Positions 45,945 to 56,900 are shown, counted from the stretch's first letter. The stretch: DNA of 64,000 bases from Siphonodentalium dalli (GCA_032622095.1 CP136061.1:46073797-46137796); one strand, 5' to 3'. The notes: generated from the letters alone by a model not told the origin. A program made the numbers and translations.

Positions 45945-46165
45945 GTGGGGGAGGCCCGCCCCCGCCCGCCCCGCCCGCCCTGGGGAGGGGAGGCCCGCCC
46001 GCCCGCCCGCCCCCCGCCCGCCCTGGGGAGGGGAGGCCCGCCCGCCCGCCCGCCCGCCCCCCGCCCGCCCTGGGGAGGGGAGGCCCGCCCGCCCCCGCCC
46101 GCCCTGGGGAGGGGAGCCCCGCCCCCGCCCTGTCGCCCTGGGGGAGGGGGGAGGCCCCGCCCCGC
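45945..46165. repeat. GC-rich minisatellite between divergent Polinton genes
   Basis: Four to five units of GCCCTGGGGAGGGGAGGC with CCCGCCCGCC spacers, about 36-47 bp apart, roughly 90% GC in an AT-rich element. Runs GGGG-A-GGGG-A-GG could form a G-quadruplex. It separates the minus-strand PC4-like start from a plus-strand gene. ORFs through it are all low complexity. Confidence 0.85.
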
Positions 46166-46214
46166 CCGCATACTCAATAAGAATAAGAAAATTGAGTCAT
46201 TCAGTCAGTTCATT

Positions 46215-46775
46215 ATGGAGAGAATACTACCCGCAGAAATACTGGAGAAAATATACAATCAGCTAATTGAAATGTCAACTATAAATCCAGAAATAAAAAA
46301 ACAACTACTACACAATTGGTTTATAAGAGAAATTAAAATAATACTGAAGAATATAGATGAAGGATATTTTCCTGTACAACGATTGAAATCTTTGATTGCT
46401 AGGTCTGAATTTGAAACTGATTTCTTACAGGATATATTGAATCAAATGTATTCAAATCGCTGGGTATTTAGAGGCGTTCCTAAAAACAAAATACATGACA
46501 TTCGTGAACTTATTGGAGATAACTTTGTGAGATTTGCAGAATACCGAGACTGGGTTTTCAATCAGAGAAGTTTTGAAGAAGTGACAATAATTCACGGATA
46601 TATCATTCTCCGTGAACCGTGTACACTGTTCACGATTGAACAAATACTTAACAGCGGCGTGATTTTGGATTACATTTCTACAAGTAAATCGAAATATATT
46701 TCAGAATTAGAGAATGAATTAATCTGGTCATTCGGAATAATCTGGAATTATGGTGACTCTTCGTTGAGAAAATAA
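46215..46775 (+). CDS. Unrecognised accessory Polinton protein with F-box-like start
   Basis: 186 residues from ATG at 46215. The N-terminus ILPAEILEKIYNQL fits the start of an F-box (LPxEILxxIxxxL), and the first 80 residues are helical. The rest (VPKNKIHDIREL, FVRFAEYRDWVF, IIHGYIILREP) matches no family I know. If the F-box is real it would recruit a host SCF ubiquitin ligase, but only this one motif supports it. The open frame continues upstream through the GC-rich minisatellite, which I treat as chance. AATAAA overlaps the stop codon (46771-46776), as in the TBP-like gene. Divergent from the PC4-like gene. Confidence 0.65.
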   Translation: MERILPAEILEKIYNQLIEMSTINPEIKKQLLHNWFIREIKIILKNIDEGYFPVQRLKSLIARSEFETDFLQDILNQMYSNRWVFRGVPKNKIHDIRELIGDNFVRFAEYRDWVFNQRSFEEVTIIHGYIILREPCTLFTIEQILNSGVILDYISTSKSKYISELENELIWSFGIIWNYGDSSLRK

Positions 46776-47165
46776 AAAAAAAAACATAGTTGTTTTTGGT
46801 TTAAGTATAAACCAAAATGAGATTGTACTGGAGGTAAAAATGTAATGATAGAAATCATAATTCATAACTAACCTGTATAGAATATTTCACACGCACAGCA
46901 TAGGACTACCGAATTTGTAATTGTGAACTGGATCGGGTAGCATTTTATAGATCGAAAAAATGGACACCTTGGATAAATTGACCAATGAAGGCCATACGTT
47001 TATAGTAATACGTGTTCATACACGCTCGATGTTATCTAACATCGAACGTGTTTGAACGAGTCTTAGTATAATCCGATAACTACCATCGATCGAATGTTTA
47101 CACTCTCATTACAACCTTGATCAAATATAGACGATTAAATTATATATATATATTACGTACCTCGT
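46776..47165. other. Convergent 3' region with a hairpin
   Basis: Between the F-box-like gene (plus) and the polymerase end (minus). At 47020-47051 ACACGCTCGATGTTA, TC, TAACATCGAACGTGT forms a 15-bp stem with one mismatch. No canonical AATAAA is visible on the minus strand. Confidence 0.6.
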
Positions 47166-47627
47166 TCAATATCCATATGGCAGTGTATCCATGTTATCCA
47201 ATCGTCTGCGTTTGGTATAAACAACTCGGTACTGTTTGTCCTCAGATCTGTTATATATCTTTCTTTTTCCTTTCGATCTGCATATTTTCCTTGGATTGGT
47301 TGTGGTGATGGGCACTGTGCTTCCAGATTCTAACAGCTCTTTAATCGTCTGGAAATTGATGAACTGTGAATTTTCAAAGTTCAAAGAGAACCCCCGAACT
47401 TTACACGTCTCTTTAGCTTTATTTGTTCGATAAGCGTAATTCTTGGGGCCTCCAGAAACAAATTCTTCGATGTATTCATCCGGATCTAGTTCGCTGGTGA
47501 GTTGGCCCAAATAGTCGCCCAGTGGGGGATTAATTTGATCCTCAGTGCTGCTAAATACACAACTATCCGTGTCGTAATATAATACTCTTCTGTCCAAGGA
47601 ATGAATAACTTCATATAGCATTAATCG

Positions 47628-48607
47628 AGCGTGACCAGTGTTCGCGCTGGACCGAAAAAAACTTTAGCCAAAAGTTTAGCCAAATGAAAATTTTATTAGC
47701 CAAATGAAAAAAACTTTAGCCAAATGTATTTTAGCCAAATTAAAAAAAACTATGGCCAAATTAAATCATCGTTTTCTGGTCGGTTCACAATTAATGGCTA
47801 AAACGTCAAATCTAACAGACACAGGTAAAATACACAATAATTTAACTAATTTTGATGAACTAGAAATATTTTGATATATATCATTTATTAAAAATTTATT
47901 AATCTTTATGTGTAAGAGTGATTTGGGGGGGGGGGGGTAACCCGGGATTGTCCTTCTTAATGTCATTAATTTTTTGTTTTATATCAATATCTTTTTAAAA
48001 ATCGTTAAATATTAATTATCCTTGCGAAAATATTTAAGTGACATCTGGAAACTAATAACTTAATATTGTTACGCCATTATCAAATTGCAATCTGTCATAA
48101 AAGCATGCATATTATTTTGAATGTATCGGTATTGACGACAAATAGCCATAAAATATCTGTCGTGATTCACATTTGGCTGATTAAGCTATTGTCTTACACT
48201 TGGTGCTCATAAACCTTGACCGTCATAAATACAATGTCATCATAAACATGCATTGTGCAGGAGTCCCGTGAGTGACCAGACAGACAAAGGGGGATTAGCG
48301 GATTAAATGTAAAATAATGATATTTTGCTGTTTCGTGCAGAGTGACGGGTTTCCCTTTGTACTGTCCGCGATCGGGTTTCCTTTTGTACAGTCGGCGATA
48401 TATTCCCACTTACAATGTTTTCGGACTAGATCGTTCACATCACAGAATTGGAAACCCACTTGCCAAAAATTCATGCTTTCAGTCTCCATTTGGGGTCAAA
48501 AAAAGTTTAGCCAAAAGTTTAGCCAAATGAAATTTTTATTAGCCAAATTCGAAAAAGATTAGCCATTGGCTAATTTGGCTACCGACAGCGCGAACACTGA
48601 GCGTGAC
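47628..48607. other. Target duplication AGCGTGAC around the hAT insertion
   Basis: AGCGTGAC lies at 47628-47635 and 48600-48607, directly outside the element ends. Eight bases is the hAT length. The second copy completes the polymerase reading, so the insertion postdates a working gene. Confidence 0.9.
47636..48599. mobile_element. Non-autonomous hAT-like element inside the polymerase gene
   Basis: 964 bp with 14-bp perfect TIRs CAGTGTTCGCGCTG and an 8-bp duplication. Just inside the ends are two blocks in the same orientation, each with several TTTAGCCAAA or TTAGCCAAAT units (about 47661-47765 and 48506-48575); they may be transposase-binding sites, though such blocks are usually inverted. 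No ORF. The 964 bp plus 8 bp equal 324 codons, so the downstream frame is kept but interrupted by stops. Confidence 0.9.
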
Positions 48608-50940
48608 ACGTCGTGAATGTGGCCAAATATATGTTATTCGCTGCTCCACAAGGCACACAGTCTTTTCGATAGGTCCACTCCATTTGAAGCATGTCATCAG
48701 TTATGACATGAAAATTTTCCATTTGTTTCATTGGATTTGAAATGAGCTGGAATAGATTGTCTTGTTCCGATTCATGGAAATATTCGGTCTGTTTGAAATT
48801 CTGGTTTTGGCCTAGCTTCCCCCAAAATGAGTTGAGCATGAGCTTGCTGATTTGCCTCAGTCCTGGATTCTTTTCGATGCTTTCTCTGTCCAGTAATATA
48901 CCTTCGTTGTGTTTATACGCTGTGATGTATTTATCCATGTCTTCGTTAGATTTTATCCAATCCGGAGGACCGCTAGCCTGCTGCTTGAACTTTAGGAATG
49001 TGTTTATATATTCCGTGAATAATCCATTTTGTTGGCTATAGTCTGACGTTTCGGTCCAATGGTATATTTCATATATTTTGAGAATCTTGTATCCCACTTT
49101 GACAGCTGTCTCCAGTTCAGGAATACACCAAACGCCGGTAATGGCTCTCTGTTGGCACGTACACGTGCAAGGTCGTTGATTTTCATTATCAGCACAAGTC
49201 CTGCACAGTGGAAACTTCAGTTTACCTTCGGATCGATACGGCAATACGGGGTGATAGAGTCCATTAGGTGGTAAAATCTTGACTTGCGCTATTCCGAAGT
49301 AATCCTTAAGCTCGGTAATGTCATCCCCCAAAATGATTTTCGGGTGTCCAATCGGATAGCGAGAGTATTTGAGCACACTTGGATACAGCGACGTGAAATC
49401 AAAATAGTGTATTTTCTCACCAACGGCAGCTTTGTAGTGTAATTTAGTTGCATTCGTTCTGCCGCCGAAGAAACTGTCTCTAGGCTCTAGCCGCTCAACA
49501 ATGTCTAAACTAGCGATGAAGTCACGAAGCTCCGGATTAGTCTTTCGAGCAGCGACGAACTCGTGTTCCCAAATGCACACATATTTCTATAAACTTCTTC
49601 TTTTTCTGTGTGAGTCCGTATAATTCATTAGGTGTCTGGTTGGTTATCGGATTCTTGACTATGTCTCTGTCGTGACTCAGACAAAGTTCACATCCATGGA
49701 ATTGACAGCCGTGAAATTCGAATGCCGTGTTTAATTCTTCGCAATAACCATCCAATCTGTACTTTGCATCATCGAGTTTCTTTTCACGGCCGTTCAATGC
49801 GTGAGTTATGTGAACTTTGTCTTTGAACATCATCCATTCCAGCCATTGAATCGAACTTTTGCTGTATTGATCTTTATACGATGTCTTGGGGATTCGAGCT
49901 ATCTGGGATTTGAGAAATTCTTTCTCACGAATTTGGACGCCGCGTTCATCTTGAAGTTTTGTGTCTTGAACCCATTCACCTTTGTATAAAATAGACAAAG
50001 TTCCATCTTTACATTTAGCAGGAAGCCACGTTTTCCCTTCGGTACTTAGACGCACTCTCCATTCCTCGTCGACGAATTTCGTTCTGAATATACCCATACA
50101 TACCGATGCGATTGTAACGTATTGGAATGGATCAACCGCACCGACCAGTTTGAACTTCATATCGCCAGAAAACTCGTCAATTACGGGTTGTATATTTCCA
50201 GTCGCATTCATGATGTGGGTTCTGAATTTTATGCAAGCTTGTCTCAAAATATTGACATCACTACGACAATAATCCGATAATTCTTTCTTGAAGATGAAAA
50301 CTGCATTTGTTTGAGCAGCGTGCCATTTCGTGAAGTCTTTTCGTTCAGTCACACTCATATAATCAGCGCCGTAATATTTGGCATCCGGATAGGGTCCTTC
50401 ATAATTCTGGTTGGCTGATTTATTGAAAAAGTGTGGGAACCATCCTTTTTTCTCGCCATCCAGACCGAAAGTTTTCGGTAACAGTGCCAACTTCATTGGT
50501 AGAAAGCTGAGACTGTCCAGTACTTTTTCCACATATAGGTACATCAATTTGGATCCATTATATATAACTTTGGGTCTCAATGATTGATCAATGAGATATT
50601 CCATGAGAAAATATCCATCGTAACCCTTGAAGTTGTGAGCCAGTGCTATGAATCCCTTGTGTTGTTCCGAGAATAACCATTTTCCAAACTTTTCACCGGT
50701 ATCAGGACCGCTAAATATAACCTCTCGGAGTCCGCATGTATCCGAACATAAATTTCGGTCACTCTTCTTCTTCTTCTTCTTCTTGGCATCACTGTCGATA
50801 CACGCATCACATAGAGGTCCGCAATTTCTACAGTTCGGTTTCACTTCCAACGATTCATGCATGCATTCGTAGCAAGCTGTTTGGGCGACGAGGAAGTTCG
50901 GTGTATGCTGGACTTTTCCGCACCATGTTTTTAAACAGTT

Positions 50941-51591
50941 CTGAAAAGTAATAATTGAACGTTTTAACCTCTAGCTTTATCGATAATAAAAAACAAAATA
51001 AAACGTCTACACTTTGTTTAAATAATTATTTAAAAAAAAAAAAAATGTTTTGGTATGGGTTCAACGTTAATAAAGAGCGTTGACGTATTACTATTGTGCG
51101 TTGGTTGATCCTAAAAAATTACTCGTTCCAATCTACGTGTCAATATTATAAATGTATATCATGATTCGACATATAGCCTGTATAATTGTCGATTCAAGCA
51201 CGCAGCTATCAAGTTCAATAAAGTTAAAACAATTATATATTACGTTAGTTTACTATATAACAATTACAAAATCTCTTTTCACAAAAAAATATGGTACACA
51301 TTTTCAATGTGTCAAGAATTAAAAAAGTTAATTACTCGATTTAACATCTGTGACTCAGTTGAATTTTAATATTGAGACCCCCATTAACTTTGGTCGAATT
51401 CAAGTATGTAATTGTTATATGGTAATCTCACACGCGAGATAACAACTAAAGAGCGTTCAGCGATAATCTAATTTAAAAAAAATGAAAGAGCGTCTCTACT
51501 TATGCGCGCCTTTAATAAAGAGCGTTACGTTATCGTGATTTCGACTGTAATGTGTTACATATATATATATTACAATTAGGTTAAGACTCAC
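50941..51591 (-). other. Intron of the Polinton DNA polymerase gene, dense in AAAGAGCG motifs
   Basis: 651 bp between GTGAGT donor and TTTTCAG acceptor, phase 0. Four copies of AAAGAGCG (51072, 51447, 51484 and 51517), three of them followed by TT, all in the same orientation and clustered near the donor end. No ORF. Confidence 0.85.
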
Positions 51592-53406
51592 CTGACACTT
51601 AGCACATTTCTTGCATATATGATCCTCTTTACAGTCCTGGCAATCCTTTGTATGTAAAGGTGCATATCCTTCAGAACATTCCAATATATCATGTTGAATG
51701 GTTTCGAAGTCGAAGAAACAGAATTTAGCTCTTTCATCATCAGTAACGGGAGGTATGGCCCTTACATAGCATTCGTGTGGTCCCATTGTGTATTTGTCAC
51801 ACGATCTACAAAATGTTTCTCCGCACACGTGTTGATTCGGACGTCTTTTCCGTCTCTCCATGACTTTTGTACAGTCCAAGCATTTCCACCATTTTTGACA
51901 AGGAGCTGTCGTTTCTCCCGAAGCTTGATTAATAGGTTTTGCTTTATGACGCACAAAACATTGATGAGACATACACGTCATATTACAATCTGAACAATGT
52001 TCTTTGTTTTCACTTTGTCCACATTTATCACTTTTACACACGAAACAGGTGTGTTCACAATAATGATTTCCTTTGTGTGAATAATGTTTTAAACAATGCA
52101 CACAGAAATATATTGCGCTAAAGAATCCCGTTATGGATTGTATAGCGTGGAAATGTTCATTAGCAGTGAGATATAAATATATCACGGGTCTTTCTATACC
52201 GTCTGTAGGCGTGCTGGTAATGAATTTATTACCCAGTCTAGCACTGACGACTAGTATTGTCAAATTCAGAGTGTCCTCGAATGCTTTTAGATCTGCTAAA
52301 CTGGCCGGTCTGTCTGTTGATACACCTGCGATGGCACTAATTGCTTTGGCTAATTTTCCTTGCTCCGTGCGTTTTTTGTTCGTCATATGTTTGTAATAAT
52401 TGCTCGGTACTTTTCTGTATTCCATGATGAGTTGTAAATTATTTCTGGTTCCTCTATTCTGTGTTATTTCCAGCCATTCATCAGGACTGCAAATATTTAA
52501 TTTACACCAACATGCGGCGATAGCCCGAGCCATACACATATTGTCGGTATTTTCAATCGTAACGATCGATGTTTTATTTCTTAGATTGTCACTTTCATCA
52601 TGTAAAGCCGTTATCTTCCTCCGTGCTCCGCCTTTAGGTAACTCGATGGTGCCTATATCTATGTGGAAACTTTGATTAACAGTCAGTGTTTGATTGCTGT
52701 TCAAAACGAGTTCAATTCTGTCAATCACAGTGTTAGCATTTAACGTTTGCAACGTTTGTAACGGAACTACTATAGGGTTGTCCAAACTCTCATGGTGAAT
52801 GATAACTCTGCCAAGATCATTGTCAGCCAAATTTCCACGAGCTCTTTGAATAGTGTCCTCGAACATTGAATGTAGATTCCTGTATATGTCGATTAACTTT
52901 TTCTCTTTGTAAATTTCATCTAATTTGATCTCATATGTTCTCTGTGTTGCCAAATTGTTTCCGAAGATTCGTTCACTCCTTTTGCGAATGCTATATCCAG
53001 TTATTTGAATATCAGAACTGCCGGCTGTTTGATTGTCTGATTTTACAGCTTCATCTTGATGATGTGTCTGTTCGTCTTCTCGGTTTTGTAATCCTGATGG
53101 TCCAGCTGTACCGGGTTGTGAGTTGTTAACATCATTTTTAGACGCATCATCTTCTCCGTATCCGATTTGGTTCGGCCATGGGTCATCTCCTGAACAAAGC
53201 GTAGATGCTTCAATTATATCTTCATCCAGTTGATAAGCTACGATAGCCTTGTCGTATTCTTCGATGTCTTGCAGAATACATTCTATTTCATAAATTTGCT
53301 CCACTGTCAGAGGTGTCATTATTTCTTCAGCCATTTTTCGAGAAGTACTGAGTAGTGATTACAGCGGCGTCTATTCACTATATGGAATACAGCTTAGTAA
53401 TCTATA

Positions 53407-53414
53407 TTTTTATA
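53407..53414 (-). promoter_or_regulatory. TATA box of the polymerase gene
   Basis: TATAAAAA on the minus strand, 72 nt before the polymerase ATG. With the TATATAAG ahead of the ATPase, both major transcription units of the element start from TATA-like sequences. Confidence 0.55.
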
Positions 53415-53576
53415 CCATAAAATCCCGAACATATGCAAGCACGGATTACGTAACATTACATAAGATTACATATGAACGTAATGTATGAATAGGCCGATAA
53501 TTGGTTTTGTACGGACGAGGCAACATTAGTTGTTTAACTGGTTATTATTACGTAACCCTGTGTTCCCCCCGCTGAG

Positions 53577-54787
53577 AACACCTGCACATTTAACAATTGT
53601 TATTATCTATTTCTAAAACATAGAACATGTCTGAACCTATCATTGGTACAATAGCAGTGATATAATGTTACATCATCGGTGCTACCTGGAGTTTTCGGCA
53701 TACAAAATGGTCGTAAGTGTGAATGGAGTGATAAGGGGTTATTACGTAATGTTGTTATAACAATGTCATCAAAGCAATTTCTATAATTGAGTGTTTCACG
53801 ACCTGACGTAATATGTATGCATGTTTTTTGGATAACTAATTATCGTGTGAATGACACAGTTTATCAACCTTAATTGATACTAACCCGTTAAACAACTATT
53901 TCTGCTCAAATCGATATGTTTTCTGAATACCATATAGCTGTGACCGGGGAAATAATAGAATTCATTTGGTAAAGCAAAGGTGTGAAAGACACATTGTTAA
54001 CACCAATGTGGCGTGTGTGATTGCGTGTACATAGCTCATGTTCCATGTAAAAATGGCTGAGATTAAATCATCATTCATTCAATATGACAGTTCATTCTGG
54101 GGGGTTGTAATTTCGCCTTACAATTTTCGACCGTTAGGGATTCAACATAGTACATTTCAATACTTCCAATAATTCACGAAAATACACGCCTGTCATATAC
54201 TCAATAACTTCATATAGAGATAAGTAAAGAATAAACGCTCTTTATTATTTATGTAAAAGTAATGGTGTCTATTTTCAGGTATGACAATTATATGAACTGC
54301 GTCCGTTAAACACTGGAATGTATGCATTCATACCGTTGGTGACAATGTCCAACATTACAGCGACTGTCCATACACATATAATTGGTATAAAGATATTTCT
54401 AAACATCGATTAATAAATACATTGAAACATTGGTTGAACAAAAAAATAACGAAAGATATTACGCGCAAATAATTTAACATTCGATATTTTTTAATATCGA
54501 GATTATCAGAAACCGAAAAACTCGTTATAAATTTTTTATTTAAACTTTTTTTTTTAGAAATAATTTTGAGGGTTTTGAAATTTTTTCTTTTTTTGAAATT
54601 TGGGGGTTTTGAATTTTTTTGTGGAAAAAATTAATTTTAGGGTTTTGAAATTTTTTGGAAAAAATAAATTTTGGAATTTTTGAAATTTTTTTTGGGTTTT
54701 GATATTTTGGGAATATTTTAGTACAACCAATTTTAGACCCAAAGATTCTATTTTTAGATGTGGCTCTAACGAGACGCTCTATCTTCT
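53577..54787 (-). repeat. Polinton right terminal inverted repeat
   Basis: Inverted copy of 37428-38640. Differences include single-base changes and an A-tract length change near 54590. The same AATAAACGCTCTTTATT is at 54230-54246. AACATA follows at 54788-54793. Confidence 0.9.
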
Positions 54788-54793
54788 AACATA

Positions 54794-55680
54794 TACGGAT
54801 GCTACAAACTACTCACGTTGGGTGTAGCTGAACTACCAGAAATTATGTGACAGTAGAAATGTCTATTGCTATATTAGATAGCACCGTCAACAAATTATAT
54901 AGTGACTGTTAAGCCATTACTGCATGGTGTCAGCTGGTGCCAAAAATCGAGAAAGTTCAACAGGAACCGGCGCAGAAATACATCGCACATTCAATGTTAA
55001 CAGATTTGTGGACTAATGTGTGTGACTAATTCCGATAGTTCAAAGAATTGGACCTAAGATGATAAACCTCACGTCTAGCCTAACCTAAAAACATGGTAAC
55101 TGTGATGCACTGTCCGAGATGTAAGGTTGACAGTTTGTTATTAATTCAGTGGTTGAAGGATATTCCAGATGTTCAGGATGTTCATTCGGCCAACTGGATT
55201 TCGTGCGAAGTTAATACTGTTGCCAATGCTGACCAACACGGCATGGATGTTTTTGGATACGGATTATTCAAGTAAATGTATAGACTGTTGTGCCATTGAT
55301 TCATCAGCTTATCAGTATTATTAAATGTTATTTACCTATATAATACTCACATTTTAATTAGGTTGAATGACCTTATTCCCCAACAATTACATCAGCATTT
55401 CATAAAATATACATGCTTATGTGTGGAACAGTTGCATTATATTTAAATTATTAGCGATAGCTTCAGCTTGTTCTCAGTAATCATACATTAATAACCACAA
55501 AAGTATTGGGCCAGTTAATTTGTATTGATGTACACATGAGAAGAATGGCACTAAGACCGTTAAAGTGTGACTACAGACTGTTCACAATTTCTCACCCATT
55601 TTATATTGAATTTGATCTCGCGTTTGCGATGCCTTGTGTTCGTGTATATGAAGAATGCTAGTATTTAAATTTAGTTATTT
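54794..55680. other. Right interior of the CACTA-like element
   Basis: No transposase. An ORF at 55093-55275 (60 codons, one CxxC at MHCPRCKVD) has no recognisable domain. Confidence 0.4.
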
Positions 55681-56000
55681 TGTGAACACGTGTGTTCAGA
55701 TTTTGTTGTTTAAACACATATAAGTGTTCAAAAGCTGTTGCAGTGTTCGGAACACATCAAGCGTTCACATATTTCGAACACTCATGTTCAAAATCTGAAC
55801 ATGATGTGTTCAAAACTGAACGCTTATATGCATTCATAAATTGAACACATCCATTCAATTCATTGAACACATGCATTCAAATCTGAACACCGGGGACCGT
55901 TCAGAGTAATTGAACACATCTGTTCTAAATTGAACACTGAACAGTGTTCATTATCTGTTGCATTTTTGGCGTTCAAATTTGAACACTTTTATTTACAGTG

Positions 56001-56095
56001 TATCAAATTTCGTCGAAATCCGTCCAGCAGTTTTCCCGGCCATAGCTAACAGACAAACAAACAGACAGAAGTCCCAAAATATATATTAGATCATT
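56001..56095 (+). repeat. Dispersed repeat, right half, after the nested elements
   Basis: Continues the repeat broken at 35657: TATCAAATTTCGTCGAAATC, TCCGTCCAGCAGTTTTCCCG and ACAGACAAACAAACAGACAG, ending at TATATATTAGA. A related tail follows at about 56395-56475. Confidence 0.7.
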
Positions 56096-56480
56096 TGTGG
56101 GTACCCGTTTCAATGTGAAGGTCACCTCGGGCGGAAAAACTGACCCGATGAAAATCTCCCCCATTCCCAGGAACCCCTAAGTACGAACACAGAATCACAC
56201 AACACGCTCATGTCTGTACGCTCATGTCTGGACACATACACGCTCTTTATCAACGACACTGTGGATACGAACGCTATTTAAATATAACGCGATTAACCCA
56301 TGAACTACCAATTGCGGTGGCGGGGGATTGGAGAATGAGTGCTCTGACGTTCTCAGAAGCGGTGCGATGACATTCCACCTGGGATTTTACCCTTAGATAT
56401 GAAGTTTGGGCTCAATCCGTCCGACAGTTTTCCCGGCCATAGCAAACAAACAAACAAACAAACAAACAGGATTCATATCC
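56096..56480 (+). repeat. Second dispersed repeat of the same tail type
   Basis: Ends GTCCGACAGTTTTCCCGGCC then a (AAAC)n run at 56444-56470. It contains ACACGCTCTTTATC at 56229-56242. Confidence 0.55.
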
Positions 56481-56629
56481 GTCTGGTATTCGGGATTAAA
56501 ATAAAAGGTTGGGATACGCGACTTTGATGGAGAAATGTGGTATTTGATGCCTTTATAAAAGGGCCTTGTAGCGGCTATAGACCTTTTTAAAACTCAACTT
56601 TACTTATTTTAATTCCGAAATTCGTTATA

Positions 56630-56900
56630 AACATGGCCGCCAGCAGTAATTTCGGATTTCAAATTTGAATCCATGGGCACACCCTGCAGCCCGCATTTAT
56701 TGGAGAAATGTTTTGAAAATATACAGGCATGTTTAGGGTCACCTCAGATGGGAACTATCTAATTATAGCGATTTTCGATGAAAAACATGGCCGCCGGCAG
56801 CCATCTTGAATTTTACTCTTTGTATGACCAAATCCTTTGGCACACCCTACAGACCACATCCCTCATCTAATCGCCACCAAACTTCATATGGATCTTCGGG
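56630..56900 (+). repeat. Relic monomers of the 29192-31055 array family
   Basis: ACATGGCCGCCAGCAG and TTTTACTCTTTGTATGACCA match array monomers. Only about two diverged units are present. Confidence 0.55.

Larger units (their letters stand above)
47166..53334 (-). pseudogene. Protein-primed DNA polymerase B, disrupted (intron, frameshift, hAT insertion)
   Basis: Reads right to left from ATG at 53334. Exon 1 is 53334-51592 (581 codons): an N-terminal region, Cys/His-rich zinc-finger-like blocks and exonuclease motif I (FFDFETIQHD). A 651-bp intron is 51591-50941 (CAG|GTGAGT to TACTTTTCAG). Exon 2 has exonuclease II (AHNFKGYDGYFLMEYL) and III (YCRSDVNILRQAC). Near 49585-49600 the frame shifts by one base. 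Polymerase motif A (YFDFTSLYPSVL) and B (KLMLNSFWGKLG) follow. The hAT at 47636-48599 then separates them from motif C (YYDTDSCVF). The C-terminus ends TLPYGY. The enzyme replicates the element from a protein primer. Both breaks would abolish a full product from this copy. Confidence 0.93.
37428..54787. mobile_element. Polinton/Maverick element, 17,360 bp
   Basis: It has about 1.2-kb terminal inverted repeats starting AGAAGATAGAGCG, a 6-bp duplication, and the diagnostic gene set: protein-primed DNA polymerase B, retroviral-type integrase, FtsK/HerA-type ATPase, adenain-like protease and double-jelly-roll major capsid protein. Polintons replicate by their own polymerase and insert by the integrase; the capsid genes imply a virus-like stage. 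The TIR arms differ at few positions (I counted about ten in 1.2 kb), so insertion is recent. This copy cannot make full-length polymerase: the gene has a frameshift and a hAT insertion. Unusual cargo: TBP-like and double-PC4-like genes. Confidence 0.95.
35658..56000. mobile_element. CACTA-like (En/Spm) element hosting a Polinton
   Basis: Ends CACTGCAAATAAGAGTGTTC and, inverted, CACTGTAAATAAAAGTGTTC, with TA on each side (35656-35657 and 56001-56002). Many subterminal GTGTTCAAATTTGAACAC-like repeats lie in about 35665-35800 and 55680-55990, as expected for CACTA elements, where the transposase binds such repeats. Without the Polinton it would be about 3 kb and has no recognisable transposase, so it is probably non-autonomous. 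A 2-bp duplication is shorter than the 3 bp usual in plants; a TA-targeting superfamily remains possible. Confidence 0.75.

Noticed and set aside
45872-46266. Pro/Gly/Ala/Arg-rich ORFs across the GC island, including one fused to the F-box-like gene
   Set aside because: Low-complexity translation of a minisatellite; the ATG at 46215 gives a normal protein.
49578-49580. Separate gene starting at GTG for the polymerase half
   Set aside because: The segment continues the same polymerase after a one-base frameshift; animals do not normally start at GTG.
55093-55275. 60-codon ORF with a CxxC
   Set aside because: One CxxC in a short ORF is not evidence of a gene; no splice or regulatory support.
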